Positions 43,523-52,743 of a DNA stretch of 64,000 nt are shown piece after piece. Origin of the DNA: Streptomyces halobius (GTDB taxonomy: Bacteria; Actinomycetota; Actinomycetes; Streptomycetales; Streptomycetaceae); contig NZ_CP086322.1 in NCBI RefSeq assembly GCF_023277745.1, positions 9,114,001-9,178,000 on the forward strand. The letters are read 5' to 3'. The notes beneath the pieces were generated by a model that was given only the letters and a program-made list of their open reading frames with translations, searched no databases and was not told the DNA's origin. Positions within the stretch are counted from its first letter, which is position 1. Each line of letters begins with the position of its first letter. A program made the position numbers and the translations under genes.

Positions 43523-43702
43523 ATGGAGCGATCCGCCGACGGAGCCCGCTGGTTCTTGCCGTTCATGTACGAGCTGCCGAAGTCCCGTTGGCCGCGGCGG
43601 GTACCGGCTTGCCGTGTGCACCCGGGCATAGCGCCGGTGCGGGTGCTGGGCGGCGTCTGGTACTGCCCCGGATGCGCCCGCAGTCCTCGCACATCATCCT
43701 GA
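43523..43702 (+). CDS. Small protein with possible zinc ribbon
   Basis: 59 residues; the ATG at 43523 follows AGGAGG directly. It reads RWFLPFMYELPKSRWPRRVP, then ACRVHPGIAPVRVLGGVWYC and PGCARSPRTSS. The CxxH/CxxC-like spacing suggests a tiny metal-binding protein. No family recognised; it may also be a truncated gene. Confidence 0.35.
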   Translation: MERSADGARWFLPFMYELPKSRWPRRVPACRVHPGIAPVRVLGGVWYCPGCARSPRTSS

Positions 43703-43799
43703 CCAGCACTTGGTCGAGCTGCTGGCCGAGTTGACGTTGCAGGGCGCCTTTGAGCTTGTCGCGCTCGGTCCGTAGCTATGAGATCTCCTAGCGGGCCAA

Positions 43800-45069
43800 T
43801 TCCAGGTTGGTCTTCAGACCGTCCGCGCTGGCTACCTGGCCGAGGCGCTCTCCCGGCGCCTGGGCCACCGGATCACCCGCGAAGAACTTGGACTTGGTTC
43901 ACCGACCGGCGGCGAAGATGACAGCATCGGTCTGACGCTGGACTTCGGTCCCATCGAGACGCTCATTGCCATTCGGGGAGGCCGATGTGAACCGCCGCCG
44001 ATTCCTCGCCGCCTCCGCCTACTCCATGGCCGCTTCGGCCCTCCCGCTGGAGAGCGTCCAGGAAGCCGCCGCCCGCACCCGCACCGTCAAAGGCGGCGCC
44101 GTCGCCGGTCACGCCGACGTCGCAGCCGTGCGCGACATGGTCCGCCTCTTCATGGACATGGACGGGCGCCACGGCGGCCAGCACGGCCGCGCCGCATTCG
44201 TGCAGTACCTGATCACTGATGTCCGCGACCTGTGCCGCGCCCGCTTCAGCAGCGAACAGGCCCGCGCCGAGGCGCTTTCCGTCGCCTCGGCCGCAGCCCA
44301 TCTATGCGGCTGGAAAGCCTACGATTCGGGCGAACAAGGGCTCGCACAGCGGTACTACATGCAGACCCTGGGGCTCGCCCGGGAGTCCGGAACCCCAGGC
44401 CAGGACGGGTTCGTGATCCGGACCATGTCGCAGCAGGGCATGAAGCTGCACCGGCCCGAACACTGTCTGGCCCTCGCCGAGACCGGCTGGGATCGCGCCA
44501 AGGGCCGGGTCGACTCGCAGGTCGAGGCGCTGTTCGCCGTCACCCACGCGCACGCGCTCTCCAAGACCGGCCAGCGCCAGGCCGCGCTGGCCGATGTCGA
44601 CCGTGCCCACGCCGCGCTCGCGGCCGGCGCCGACGACGAGGCGCCGTTCTGGGCGCTGGTGTGGGGACCGCCCGCGGCCACCGTGCACTCCCGTACGGCG
44701 AAGGTCTTTGAGACGCTTGGCGACCGCCGCAACGCCGCGAGGCAGTACGCGATCGCGGCGGCCAGCCGACCTGGGACGACCTACGCGCGGATCATCGCCC
44801 TCGACCTGGTCGCCCAGGCCGAGCAGCAGGCCAAGCAGGACAGCATCGAGCAGGCGTGCGCCACCTGGCGCCGGGCGATTGACACCATGGCTGGGGTGAA
44901 GTCCACCCGCACGCTCAAGGCCGTCCGCTCTCTGCGCTCCGACCTCCGCCCGTACCGGGCCCGCGGGGTGCGGGTCGCGTCCGACCTCGACGAGCGAGCC
45001 CGCGTCTTCCTCGCCCACCATGTTGACACGAGTTGTGTGAGAGACCTGAAGGAGCCCCGCTCGTTCTAA
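43800..45069 (+). pseudogene. XRE/TPR regulator lacking a joined N-terminus
   Basis: The open frame from 43966 (TTG) reads VNRRRFLAASAYSMAASALP and TPR-like helices (AAAHLCGWKAYDSGEQGLAQ, GRVDSQVEALFAVTHAHALS). The preceding 160 bp, in a different frame, read GYLAEALSRRLGHRITREEL and DSIGLTLDFGPIETLIAIRG, which is the end of the helix-turn-helix domain usual for this regulator group. A shift near 43965 and a missing start leave the DNA-binding part unexpressed. The C-terminal TPR frame itself is intact. Confidence 0.55.
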
Positions 45070-45070
45070 C

Positions 45071-45196
45071 TGCTCCAGCGCGACCGCGAACGGCAGCTCT
45101 CCGCCCGCTGACGAGAGGAGTCAGCAGGCGAGGGCGGCCCGCAGTTCATCCTCGATCGCGTCCAGGTCGGTGAGCATCCGGGTGGCGGCCTGCGCC
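45071..45196. repeat. 126-bp direct repeat, copy 2 (in situ)
   Basis: It includes the 3' end of the phosphotransferase-type gene and the spacer to the preceding stop. It is the intact source-like copy of 38060-38185; differences are a handful of C/T or G/T substitutions. The two copies bracket 6.9 kb. Confidence 0.85.
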
Positions 45197-46257
45197 CGCA
45201 GGTCCCAGAACCGGGCGTAGATGGACCGGCCGGGCAGCTGCTTGTCCCCGTACAGCGCGTCCACCCCGAACCAGGAGGTCAGGTTGTGCAGCAGCGCCAT
45301 CCGCGCGCAGTACACCAGCTCCCCGCGGGCCTCGGCGGGCACCTCCTGGGCGTACGCCAGCACTCCCGCCACCGCGGTGGCCCACCAGTCCGGCGACTCC
45401 ACGACCGTGAACGGCTCGAACATGACCCGGCCCAGCTCCCATGTCGGGAACGCGACCCGCGCCTGGAGGTCGATGATGGCCGCCAGGTCCTCCTTGGCAT
45501 CCCACAGCAGGTTGGCGCCGGTCGCATCAAAGTGGACCACTTGCTCGCGCGGGGCGGCCGGCAGCCCCGCCTGCACCGCGGCCAGGTCCCGCAACTGGGC
45601 GATGCGCTCAGCGACCTGCTCGCGCCGCCGCAGGTCATCCTCGGACAGCTCCGGAACCGCGTCGATCAGCTCCAGCAACCGCTCGCCCCGCGCGGTCAAG
45701 TCCTCAGCCGATGTCTCCCACCAGTGGTTCTTGTTCGGCTTGTAGGAGCTCACGGGGCATGTCTCCAAAGCGGTGTGGAGCCGGCCGAGCGCCGTGCCGA
45801 TCTGGCGGCTGTGCGTCGCGGTGTACGGCGTCTCCAGCGAGGCGGCATCCACCCAGTCCCACACCGACAGAGCCACCCCGCCGTGGCGAGCGATGAGGGC
45901 GCCGTCGCGGTCGGGGTGCACGGCCGGGAACGGGCTACCCGCGCCCCGGCCGAGCTCCATCAGCGCGATGCGCCCCTCCATCACACCCAAGTCGGCGCGG
46001 GCCGGATACGCCTTGACGAACACCCGGCCCCGCCCCGTGTCCGCCACCGCGTTATCCGTCTCGGTGCCCAGCGGGACGATCTCCACCCGCGCGTCCATCA
46101 GCCCGTACCGCTCCGCTAGGACGGCAGCGATCTGCTCGGCGGAAACCTCGCCCGGCGAGGGCGACGAAGACAGGTCAGGCACAGGCGCCCCCGGCACCGA
46201 AGCAACGTCACACAAGGCCCGCCAGCCTATCCGCCCCACCGCCCCAGGCGGCCCCAT
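45121..46257 (-). CDS. Aminoglycoside phosphotransferase-fold protein
   Basis: 378 residues from the ATG at 46257; a GTG at 46197 would leave more room for the divergent promoter and may be the true start. Kinase-like features: lysine strand GRGRVFVKAYPARADLGVME, catalytic loop VVHFDATGANLLWD (HxDxxxxN) and metal loop AAIIDLQARVAFPTWELGR (D in place of DFG). The family phosphorylates antibiotics, amino alcohols or sugars. The 3' end is duplicated at 38060. Confidence 0.8.
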   Translation of the reverse strand: MGPPGAVGRIGWRALCDVASVPGAPVPDLSSSPSPGEVSAEQIAAVLAERYGLMDARVEIVPLGTETDNAVADTGRGRVFVKAYPARADLGVMEGRIALMELGRGAGSPFPAVHPDRDGALIARHGGVALSVWDWVDAASLETPYTATHSRQIGTALGRLHTALETCPVSSYKPNKNHWWETSAEDLTARGERLLELIDAVPELSEDDLRRREQVAERIAQLRDLAAVQAGLPAAPREQVVHFDATGANLLWDAKEDLAAIIDLQARVAFPTWELGRVMFEPFTVVESPDWWATAVAGVLAYAQEVPAEARGELVYCARMALLHNLTSWFGVDALYGDKQLPGRSIYARFWDLRAQAATRMLTDLDAIEDELRAALAC

Positions 46258-46283
46258 TTCCCACCCAACGCAAGGATCCGCCT

Positions 46284-46716
46284 ATGGACGTTGGCCCGGC
46301 CAACCCCGACGATGCCGTCGCCCTCGCCCTCGCCGAACTGACCAACCAGGATCTCGCCGGACCGTGGTTTGCCGAGTTGCACGCCCACATCGCCGACGGA
46401 CTGACCACCGGCACCACTCTCGCCGCGTACGTCGTTGACAACCCCGCCGGCGGGCTGGCCGCCTGCGCTCTCGGCTCCATCCACCAGGGGCTGCCCGGCC
46501 CCGGCTACAACGGCCGCACCGGCCACATCCACCTGGTCGTCACCGCCCCCGCCTTCCGCCACCGCGGCTACGCCACCGCTGTCACGACCGCAAGCTGCAA
46601 TGCAGCGTCGCGGCCGGCGACCGGCAGTGGGTTATGGACGCCCGAGCGGTGGCCCATGCCCTCGCCTACCGCGCGACCACGGGTTCCGGGACGGAACCCC
46701 CGAAGGGAGAAGTTTG
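46284..46716 (+). pseudogene. GNAT acetyltransferase, frameshifted
   Basis: From the ATG at 46284 (behind AAGGA) the frame carries DLAGPWFAELHAHIADGLTT, HIHLVVTAPAFRHRGYATAV (acetyl-CoA loop), then loses sense. The expected C-terminus (LYRDHGFRDGTPEGRSL-like) appears near 46660-46716 in another frame as PRLPRDHGFRDGTPEGRSL. At least one shift and perhaps a small deletion lie near 46590-46640. Its tail leads directly into the next gene's start. Confidence 0.6.
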
Positions 46717-47661
46717 ATGGATAACCCGCACTGGCAGTTCGTGAAGAAGCGTACCGCCGACCCCGGCGGCGCGGTGTACGTCAACACCGACGGCACCCGC
46801 TACCGGCGCACCGGAGGGCCGGCACTCGCCGCGGAGGCCGCCTTCCAGCGACAGCTCGCCGAACACGGCTACCCGGTCCCGCGCATCCTGGACGACGGCG
46901 TCACCGACGACGGCCACGTCTACGTCGTGGAAGAGTCGCTGGGCGAGCGTTCGCTACACGACGTGGCCCTGGAGAGCCTGGATGGCACACGTGCACTGCC
47001 CGACACGGTGGTTGATCTGGCAGCCGAGGTCGGGGGCCGGCTGCTGCGGGCCCAGGCCACGCACGCGGTAGCCGCCGACCCCCAGGCGCTGCGCAGGTGG
47101 GTGCGAACCGCGGGGTGGACGGACAACGTCTTCGCCGAGAACCCCGACTTCAACAGCGATCGGGTGCAGGCGGCCCTGGACCAGGCGGTCACCCAGCTCA
47201 CCGGCGTCCCACTGGTCCGCGGACATCTCGACTACGGCCTGCCCAACGTGCTTCCAGCCGGCGTCATCGACTGGCAGCACCACGGCCTGGTGCCACACGG
47301 CTACGACGTCGTCCTGGCCCTGGAGATCGTTCCGTTCAAAGGCGGCACGAAAGGCTACGCGGCCACTGACCAACAGCGACACCGCTACCTGGAGGCGCTG
47401 AACGAGGTGGCCCGCGCCACCACCGGACACCCCCTCAGCCAGCTCCTGGGCCCCTACCTCCTGGTCAAAGCGCTCTTCTTCCTCGCACTGATGAAGCCCA
47501 CCGACCACGCACGCACCGACAAGCACCTGAAGTGGCACTACCGCCGGCACCTATTCATGGAGGTCCTGGAGCAGTATGAGCGCACCGGAGCAGTCGACCC
47601 CGCCCGCTTCCCCACCCTGGACGACTTCACCGCTCGGCACGACGCTGCCGGCCATCCGTGA
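46717..47661 (+). CDS. Phosphotransferase-fold protein
   Basis: 314 residues from the ATG at 46717. Catalytic loop VRGHLDYGLPNVLPAGVIDW (HxDxxxxN then IDW) identifies an APH/choline-kinase fold. YVVEESLGERSLHDVALESL is the hinge, and the N-terminus has DGTRYRRTGG in the nucleotide-loop position. Substrate unknown. It is the second kinase-like protein in this block and is divergent, across the GNAT remnant, from the first. Confidence 0.75.
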   Translation: MDNPHWQFVKKRTADPGGAVYVNTDGTRYRRTGGPALAAEAAFQRQLAEHGYPVPRILDDGVTDDGHVYVVEESLGERSLHDVALESLDGTRALPDTVVDLAAEVGGRLLRAQATHAVAADPQALRRWVRTAGWTDNVFAENPDFNSDRVQAALDQAVTQLTGVPLVRGHLDYGLPNVLPAGVIDWQHHGLVPHGYDVVLALEIVPFKGGTKGYAATDQQRHRYLEALNEVARATTGHPLSQLLGPYLLVKALFFLALMKPTDHARTDKHLKWHYRRHLFMEVLEQYERTGAVDPARFPTLDDFTARHDAAGHP

Positions 47662-48220
47662 CCGCGACTACCTATGCCCCGCCGCCACCCCAGCGCTTCC
47701 AGCAGCGGGCAGTCTGTGAGACTGGGTGGGCCCGGCGGCTGGGTTCTGCGTCCGGCCGATGCTGCCGCCGCCGGGCCCTCGTCGGCGTGTCGGGCCCCGG
47801 GCACGAGTAGCCTTCTGAAGAGGCGCTGAGGCTCGGCGACGAATTCCCGGGAAGCCGGAGACATGAACTTCCGCCGGCAGGACGAAGTCGAACGCGTGTA
47901 GGTTCCGGTCAGTGTTGTCGGCCGGTGATGGCCTGACCTCCGGCTTTGGCTGGTTGTCTCGACGTTTTGTCGGTGGTTTTGTCCAACCGATCTGTCGAAT
48001 TCCTCGGGGTGGGGAAGTTATCTCGGGTCCCAGAACGTCGTCAGGCGTGTAGACCAAACTAGTTTGAGTGTCTGTGCAGGTCAGAGGGCCTTTCTGCTAA
48101 CTTCCATCCATGCCAGACGAACGGGATCCCGTACGGAGAGCTGATCGCCCTCTGTTCCGTCTCCGTTAGTTCGGAGAAGTGAGCCGGATGGCGGTCAAGC
48201 GGGCCAGGTTGATGGTGGCG
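47662..48220. other. 559-bp intergenic stretch with one palindrome
   Basis: No gene recognised. The right half (47900-48180) is noticeably less GC-rich than its surroundings. A perfect 12-bp palindrome CAAACTAGTTTG lies at 48055-48066 and could be a regulator site. Confidence 0.35.
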
Positions 48221-48682
48221 TCAGTGCTGGATGAGGCCGCCGACCGAGACGGGAGGGACGTGGCCGGTTGCCGGAAGGGTCCGCGCCAGAGCGAGGCCGA
48301 TGTCGACCAGCGACGACCGGCGCAGGCCAGCCACGTCGGGGATCGGAGTCCAGACGGACTCGGGGGTTTCGCCGCTCGGCTCAGGCCGGAGTTGGCCGCC
48401 GGTGATGCGGACCCGGTAGAAGATGCCGACATTCTGGTGCTCTGGTCCCCCGGGGACGGTGCGTTCGGCGGCGGGGATCACCCTTGAGTCCACGCCCAGC
48501 AGGCGTTCGACCATCGCGTCGCAACCGGTCTCCTCGGCAACCTCCCGGATCACCGCGTGGAACGGATCCTCCCCGTGCTCGACCCTGCCGCCCGGGAAAG
48601 TCCAGTTGTTTGAGACGTGATGGGCGAGCAGGACCCGCCCGTCCTCGATGCACACGGCGTACGCCGCCAGCCGAAAACTCAT
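48221..48682 (-). CDS. NUDIX hydrolase
   Basis: 153 residues from the ATG at 48682. The Nudix box is complete: GRVEHGEDPFHAVIREVAEE then TGC (GX5EX7REVXEEXG). SFRLAAYAVCIEDGRVLLAH is the first strand pair. It hydrolyses nucleoside-diphosphate-linked substrates; the substrate is not evident. Its neighbours do not form an operon with it. Confidence 0.88.
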   Translation of the reverse strand: MSFRLAAYAVCIEDGRVLLAHHVSNNWTFPGGRVEHGEDPFHAVIREVAEETGCDAMVERLLGVDSRVIPAAERTVPGGPEHQNVGIFYRVRITGGQLRPEPSGETPESVWTPIPDVAGLRRSSLVDIGLALARTLPATGHVPPVSVGGLIQH

Positions 48683-48903
48683 GCCCGTACCTCCCACCGG
48701 ACGCTATCCCAACGTGCAAGATCCGCGTATCGCTAGGGCGTGTCCGACGGATTGGGCGATCGCGCCATTGGGCAAGGAGCTAGCCACCGGAGGCCACCGC
48801 TCGCTGCGCCGTGTCGTCGTCGGTGATTCAGTCGTTGCAGTGGACAAATGGGACAGTTTGCCATTCGTGGCTGTCGCCGGGCGGATGGATTGGAGGGTGG
48901 CGT

Positions 48904-49233
48904 ATGGGTGCGGCGACGCGGGCCAGGTCGGTGCGGCGGCAGGCGGTGCTGGTCGGTGCGGGATTGGGCGCGGTGGCGTTGTCGGCGGTACCGGCGCACG
49001 CGGTCATCGGTGTCGGCAACCCCGCGTTCAGCAACACCTGCGCCAAGGCGGGAGGCCCGCGGGCAGCCGGTGCGACGGCATCCAGCAAGGGGACCTTGAC
49101 GGGCAACGCCGGGCATCTGCCGGTCGGGCTGCCCCGCAACCACTGCGGCAACAGCGGCCTCACCTGCATGATCAGCAGCGACGAAACCATTACCGCGGAC
49201 AGCAGCGACGTGGGCGTATTGTCTCTCGGGTGA
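48904..49233 (+). CDS. Chaplin-like small secreted protein
   Basis: 109 residues from the ATG at 48904. VRRQAVLVGAGLGAVALSAV then PAHA is a signal peptide. The mature part VIGVGNPAFSNTCAKAGGPR, LPVGLPRNHCGNSGLTC shares the N-P-A-F-x-N-T-C and N-x-C-G-N-S elements of chaplin-type proteins but lacks the sorting signal of long chaplins. Such proteins coat aerial hyphae; here the similarity is partial. The ORF's 5' side (48733 on) contains an IS-end-like sequence (TCCGACGGATTGGGCG). Confidence 0.5.
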   Translation: MGAATRARSVRRQAVLVGAGLGAVALSAVPAHAVIGVGNPAFSNTCAKAGGPRAAGATASSKGTLTGNAGHLPVGLPRNHCGNSGLTCMISSDETITADSSDVGVLSLG

Positions 49234-49289
49234 TGCTCGTGCTGTGGCGCGCTATGTCCACCGGCGGGCGTGAGTAGTGATGACACCGG

Positions 49290-49580
49290 TGCTTGCGGAC
49301 CTGGCGGCGGACGGCCTGCCAGTGGAGGAGTGACTGGCGGCGACTGGTCGCTCCGCCGCGCTCCAGGACCTTGTCGACGGCGCCCCGGGGCGAGCCCGCC
49401 GATTCGTCCGCGGATCCCGCCCTCGCCGCGCTCCTCCGCGTCGTCGACGACCTCGCCGCCAGCACGCACCAGGTCGGGGAGCTGATGCTCGAAGTCGCCC
49501 CCGCGTACCTGTTCGACACAGCGGCGGCCGACGTCCTCGCCCCGCTGTGCGACGCGATCGGCGAGGAACTCCAGCACGGC
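49290..49580 (+). pseudogene. Hypothetical gene interrupted by nested insertion sequences
   Basis: The frame DPALAALLRVVDDLAASTHQ, VGELMLEVAPAYLFDTAAAD and VLAPLCDAIGEELQHGL is cut at 49580 by the IS5-type element. If both elements and one CTAG copy are removed, the frame rejoins at 52367 as GLGIGRKP and stops with TAG at 52383-52385. So the insertions lie eight codons before the natural end. The 5' part near 49280-49370 is unclear and may be shifted. The family is not recognised. Confidence 0.45.
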
Positions 49581-49632
49581 CTAGGGCCTGTCCGACGGAT
49601 CATGTTCGGGTAGGGCTCGGTAGGTTGGCCGC

Positions 49633-49983
49633 ATGTCTTCTGCACTTATTGTTGGTTACGACCCGCAAGCGATACCTGGCGTCGACGGAGAGGCTCTTCG
49701 CGCGGCGCTCGATGCGGAGCTGGCCCGGTTCGGTGAGCACGGCATCGACGCGGCCATGACGCTGATCGTGTTCGACGAATCGGCCGAGTCTACCCTCGTC
49801 GCATCGTTGACCAAGCAGTCGTGGGATGTCGTGGTCGTCGGCGGCGGGATCCGCAAGACCGAGCCGCTGCTTCCGCTCTTCGAACAGATCGTGAACTTGA
49901 TCCGGCGCCATGCGCCCCAGGCCGCCATTGCGTTCAACACCAGTGTCGGGGACAGCGTCGAGTCGGCACAGCGGTGGCTCTGA
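49633..49983 (+). CDS. Passenger ORF in the IS5-type element
   Basis: 116 residues: ALIVGYDPQAIPGVDGEALR, HGIDAAMTLIVFDESAESTL, SWDVVVVGGGIRKTEPLLPL, NLIRRHAPQAAIAFNTSVGD. It has a Rossmann-like or flavodoxin-like alternation and occurs widely in actinobacteria, but I know no function. It is convergent with the transposase (which ends 50004), both enclosed by the same inverted repeats. Its codon use is good, so it is a real gene. Confidence 0.65.
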   Translation: MSSALIVGYDPQAIPGVDGEALRAALDAELARFGEHGIDAAMTLIVFDESAESTLVASLTKQSWDVVVVGGGIRKTEPLLPLFEQIVNLIRRHAPQAAIAFNTSVGDSVESAQRWL

Positions 49984-50003
49984 ATCCCGGCCGCCTGATC
50001 ACG

Positions 50004-50885
50004 TCCTGAGCCACAGTCGGATCGCGGCAACGGTGACGGTGCCGTGGAAGACGTAGGCGCGCTTGTCGAACCTCGTGGCCACGGCCCGGGAGTTCTTGAG
50101 GGCATTGATCGTCCGCTCCACTTCGTTCCTGCGCTTGTAGATCGTCTTGTCGAAGCCGGCGGGCCGTCCGCCCTTGCTGCCGCGGCGTTGGCGGTTCGCC
50201 CGCTGGTTCTTCGGCTCGGGGATGGTGTGCTTGATCTGCCGTCGCCGCAGGTAGCGGCGGTTACGCCGGGAGGAATAGGCCTTGTCGCCGCCGAGGCGGT
50301 CCGGTCGGGTGCGGGGGCGTCCGCCGCTGAGCCGACCGACACGGATACGTTCCATTACGGGGATGAGTTGCGGGGCGTCGCCCCACTGGCCCGGAGTGAT
50401 CAGCAAGGCCAGAGGGCGGCGTCCGCCTTCCCCTGCGAGGTGAATCTTGCAGGTGAGACCGCCCCGGGAGCGTCCGAGTCCCTCATCGGGGCGGTGCTGC
50501 CGGGGCGTGCGTCTTTTCCCGGCACCCGCGGGGATCTCTTGCGTGCTCCCGCGGCGTGCTGGTGGGCCCGGCAGGTGGTGGAGTCCACGCTCACCATCGA
50601 CCAGTCGATGCGGCCCTCGGCATCCGCGTCGGCCAGGACGGCCGCGTAGATCTTGTCCCACGTGCTGTCCGCCGACCAACGTCTGTGCCGCTCATATACC
50701 GTCTTCCACTTCCCGAAACGGGCAGGCAGGTCCCGCCACGGCACCCCAGTCCGGTTCCGGTACAGAATCCCGTTGATGACCCTTCGGTGACTGACCCAAC
50801 GGCCACCGCGCTGCCCGGACTTCGGCAGATGCGGCTTCAACCGGGCCCACTCTCCGTTCGTAAGATCTCCCCGCCCCATGAACAT
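50004..50885 (-). CDS. IS5-family transposase, two frames with probable programmed frameshift
   Basis: ORFA (from 50885) reads LTNGEWARLKPHLPKSGQRG, RRVINGILYRNRTGVPWRDL and IDWSMVSVDSTTCRAHQHAA (first D). ORFB continues GLTCKIHLAGEGGRRPLALL, RLGGDKAYSSRRNRRYLRRR (second D) and RRNEVERTINALKNSRAVAT (E). The frames change near 50520 at GGGAAAAGA, a slippery run of the kind IS427-group elements use to make the fusion. Both parts are full length, so the element may be active. Confidence 0.82.
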
Positions 50886-50932
50886 GCCAACGGACCGGAG
50901 CGTGAGAAGTCACATGATCCGTCGGACAGGCC

Positions 50933-52366
50933 CTAGTAGGACTCCGTTAGGTCTGTCTCGATCTTGGTGTCATGTGTGTCCTGGTGGGCAGGCGTTGTTG
51001 GCAGGTGGTGCAGATGCCGGTCCAGCACCTCAAGACGTCCTGGAGGGCGTCGAGTACTTGGTAGAGGGTGAGACCGGCGTGGGCCCTTTTGGGGCCAGGC
51101 GCTGTTCGGTGAGGAAGGCGTGGGCGGCGGTGACGAGGGTGACGTGGTGGTGCCAGCCGGGCCAGGAACGGCCTTCGAAGTGGTCCAGGCCCAGGCCGTG
51201 CTTGAGTTCGCGGTAGTCGTGCTCGATGCGCCAGCGGACCTTGGCCAGGCGGACCAGGTCAGCGATGGGTGTGTGCGCCGGTAGGCTGGACAGCCAGTAA
51301 TTTGTGGGTTCCTCGCTGTCTTCGGGCCATTCGATCAGCAGCCAGCAGTCGGGCAGGATTCCGTCCCACCAGCCCTGTTCGGCTGAGGCGGCGGCTCGGA
51401 TGGGGCGTTCGACTGCCTTGCCGGCCGGGCGTACACGCACGGCGGCGAAGCGGGAACGTAACTCCCCTCGCGAGCCTTGCCGCCACGTCACGGGGGTGAA
51501 GGCATCCGGCCCAAGGCCTGAGGCGAGAGCTGCCACGGACGGTGCGGGTTCCCGGTATCGGGGCTGGGGCCGGCAGCCGACGGTCCCGTTGCGGCGTGGG
51601 GTCACGGGTTTCGCGTCGAAGGGGTGGGCGGTCACATCAGCGCGGACGGCCAGCACGTAGGCGAGTTGGCGGTCGGACAGAGCCGCCCGCAGGTGCGCGT
51701 TGGTGCCGTAGGCGGCGTCGGCCACCACGACTGGTGGTGTCATGCCCCAGGTGGCGAGCGTGTCGAGCATGTCCAGAGCCAGGCGCCATTTCTCGCGGTG
51801 TGTGACCTCGGGCGGGATGCGGGTCCTGGCCCGCCGATCGGTGTCCCAAGCCCACTCCTTGGGCAGGAACAGGCGCCATTGCAGCGGGCAGGAGGCGGTG
51901 TCGGTTGCGGCATGGACGCTGACCGCGACCTGGCAGTTCGCCCGTTTCCCCAACGCTCCGCAGTACTGCGGAGCCACCCCGACCGACATCCGGCCGTCCT
52001 TGGGCACCGACACGTCGTCGATCACCCAGGCGGTCGGGCCGATCAGTGGCAGCATCCGCTCGGCGATCCGCCGCTGCACCGGCACGGGATCCCACGTGGA
52101 CTGGTTCACGAACTGCTGCAGGTTCTGCTCGTTGCCGTCCGGCAGCCGCAAAGCCATGGCCTGGACGGACTTGCGGCGACCCTCCAGCATCAGACCCCGC
52201 AGATAGCAGTCGCCCTTGGCCCGCTGGTCCTTGCGCGGTACTGAGGCGAACACATCCTCCACGAACAACGCCAACTTCGCCCGAACCCGGTTCACTTCAA
52301 GTGCATCCACACACCCAACATGCTCCTGATCTAGCACAACAGGAAGACCTAACGGAGTCCTACTAG
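50933..52366 (-). mobile_element. IS701-type element inserted in the IS5 target duplication
   Basis: Inverted ends 50934-50952 (TAGTAGGACTCCGTTAGGT) and 52347-52365 are perfect 19-bp repeats. CTAG occurs on both outer sides (50933-50936 and 52363-52366), the left one being the right CTAG of the IS5-type element. So IS701 entered after IS5, using IS5's own target duplication. The element proper is 50937-52362 (1426 bp). Confidence 0.85.
51030..52337 (-). CDS. IS701-type DDE transposase
   Basis: 435 residues if started at the GTG at 52337. The ATG at 52370 is also in frame but lies outside the element in flanking DNA. Motifs: PTAWVIDDVSVPKDGRMSVG (first D), GVAPQYCGALGKRANCQVAV, VVVADAAYGTNAHLRAALSD (second D) and VRWRIEHDYRELKHGLGLDH (catalytic E). 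The frame is complete and of normal length, so the element may be active. Confidence 0.88.
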   Translation of the reverse strand: MLDQEHVGCVDALEVNRVRAKLALFVEDVFASVPRKDQRAKGDCYLRGLMLEGRRKSVQAMALRLPDGNEQNLQQFVNQSTWDPVPVQRRIAERMLPLIGPTAWVIDDVSVPKDGRMSVGVAPQYCGALGKRANCQVAVSVHAATDTASCPLQWRLFLPKEWAWDTDRRARTRIPPEVTHREKWRLALDMLDTLATWGMTPPVVVADAAYGTNAHLRAALSDRQLAYVLAVRADVTAHPFDAKPVTPRRNGTVGCRPQPRYREPAPSVAALASGLGPDAFTPVTWRQGSRGELRSRFAAVRVRPAGKAVERPIRAAASAEQGWWDGILPDCWLLIEWPEDSEEPTNYWLSSLPAHTPIADLVRLAKVRWRIEHDYRELKHGLGLDHFEGRSWPGWHHHVTLVTAAHAFLTEQRLAPKGPTPVSPSTKYSTPSRTS

Positions 52367-52641
52367 GCATCGGCAGGAAGCCCTAGTTCGGAGAAGGTGT
52401 GTGAGGCACGTCCGCACTCCGGTACGTGCCTCATGACTCTCCGAGGGTTCGTCAGGCACGTTGGTCACCTGCGAGACGGCCCGCGTGCGGGCAACCTCGT
52501 CACGGCCGTAACGACGAGGTCGCGTCCCCTGACGGAATCGACGGACTCGGGTCAGCCAGGGACGTGCAGTACCGCCCACTCAGCTCCCAGTAGCTGCCTC
52601 TTCTCGACCAGCCCCGAGCCGAGCGGCACGTACGGGACGAG

Positions 52642-52667
52642 CGAAATGGTTCGGTCGAACCGTTTCG
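52642..52667. promoter_or_regulatory. Operator-like palindrome 1
   Basis: A 26-bp inverted repeat, arms CGAAATGGTTCGG and TCGAACCGTTTCG, matches in 11 of 13 pairs. Size and GGTTCG/CGAACC core are usual for TetR-type operators. It lies 77 bp from palindrome 2. Confidence 0.45.
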
Positions 52668-52743
52668 TGGACATGCTGGTGCGCGTCGAACAGCAGCCCA
52701 GGAAACGTCTCAACCGAAACAGTTCCTGCTGGGCGCCCGGCCG

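Larger units (their letters stand above)
49581..50936 (-). mobile_element. IS5-type element with passenger gene
   Basis: Perfect 24-bp inverted repeats, 49581-49604 (CTAGGGCCTGTCCGACGGAT...) and 50913-50936, enclose 1356 bp; the outer CTAG probably is the target duplication. Inside are a two-frame IS5/IS427-like transposase on the minus strand and a separate plus-strand ORF (49633-49983). The right CTAG served as target for the next element (50937-52362). Confidence 0.85.
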
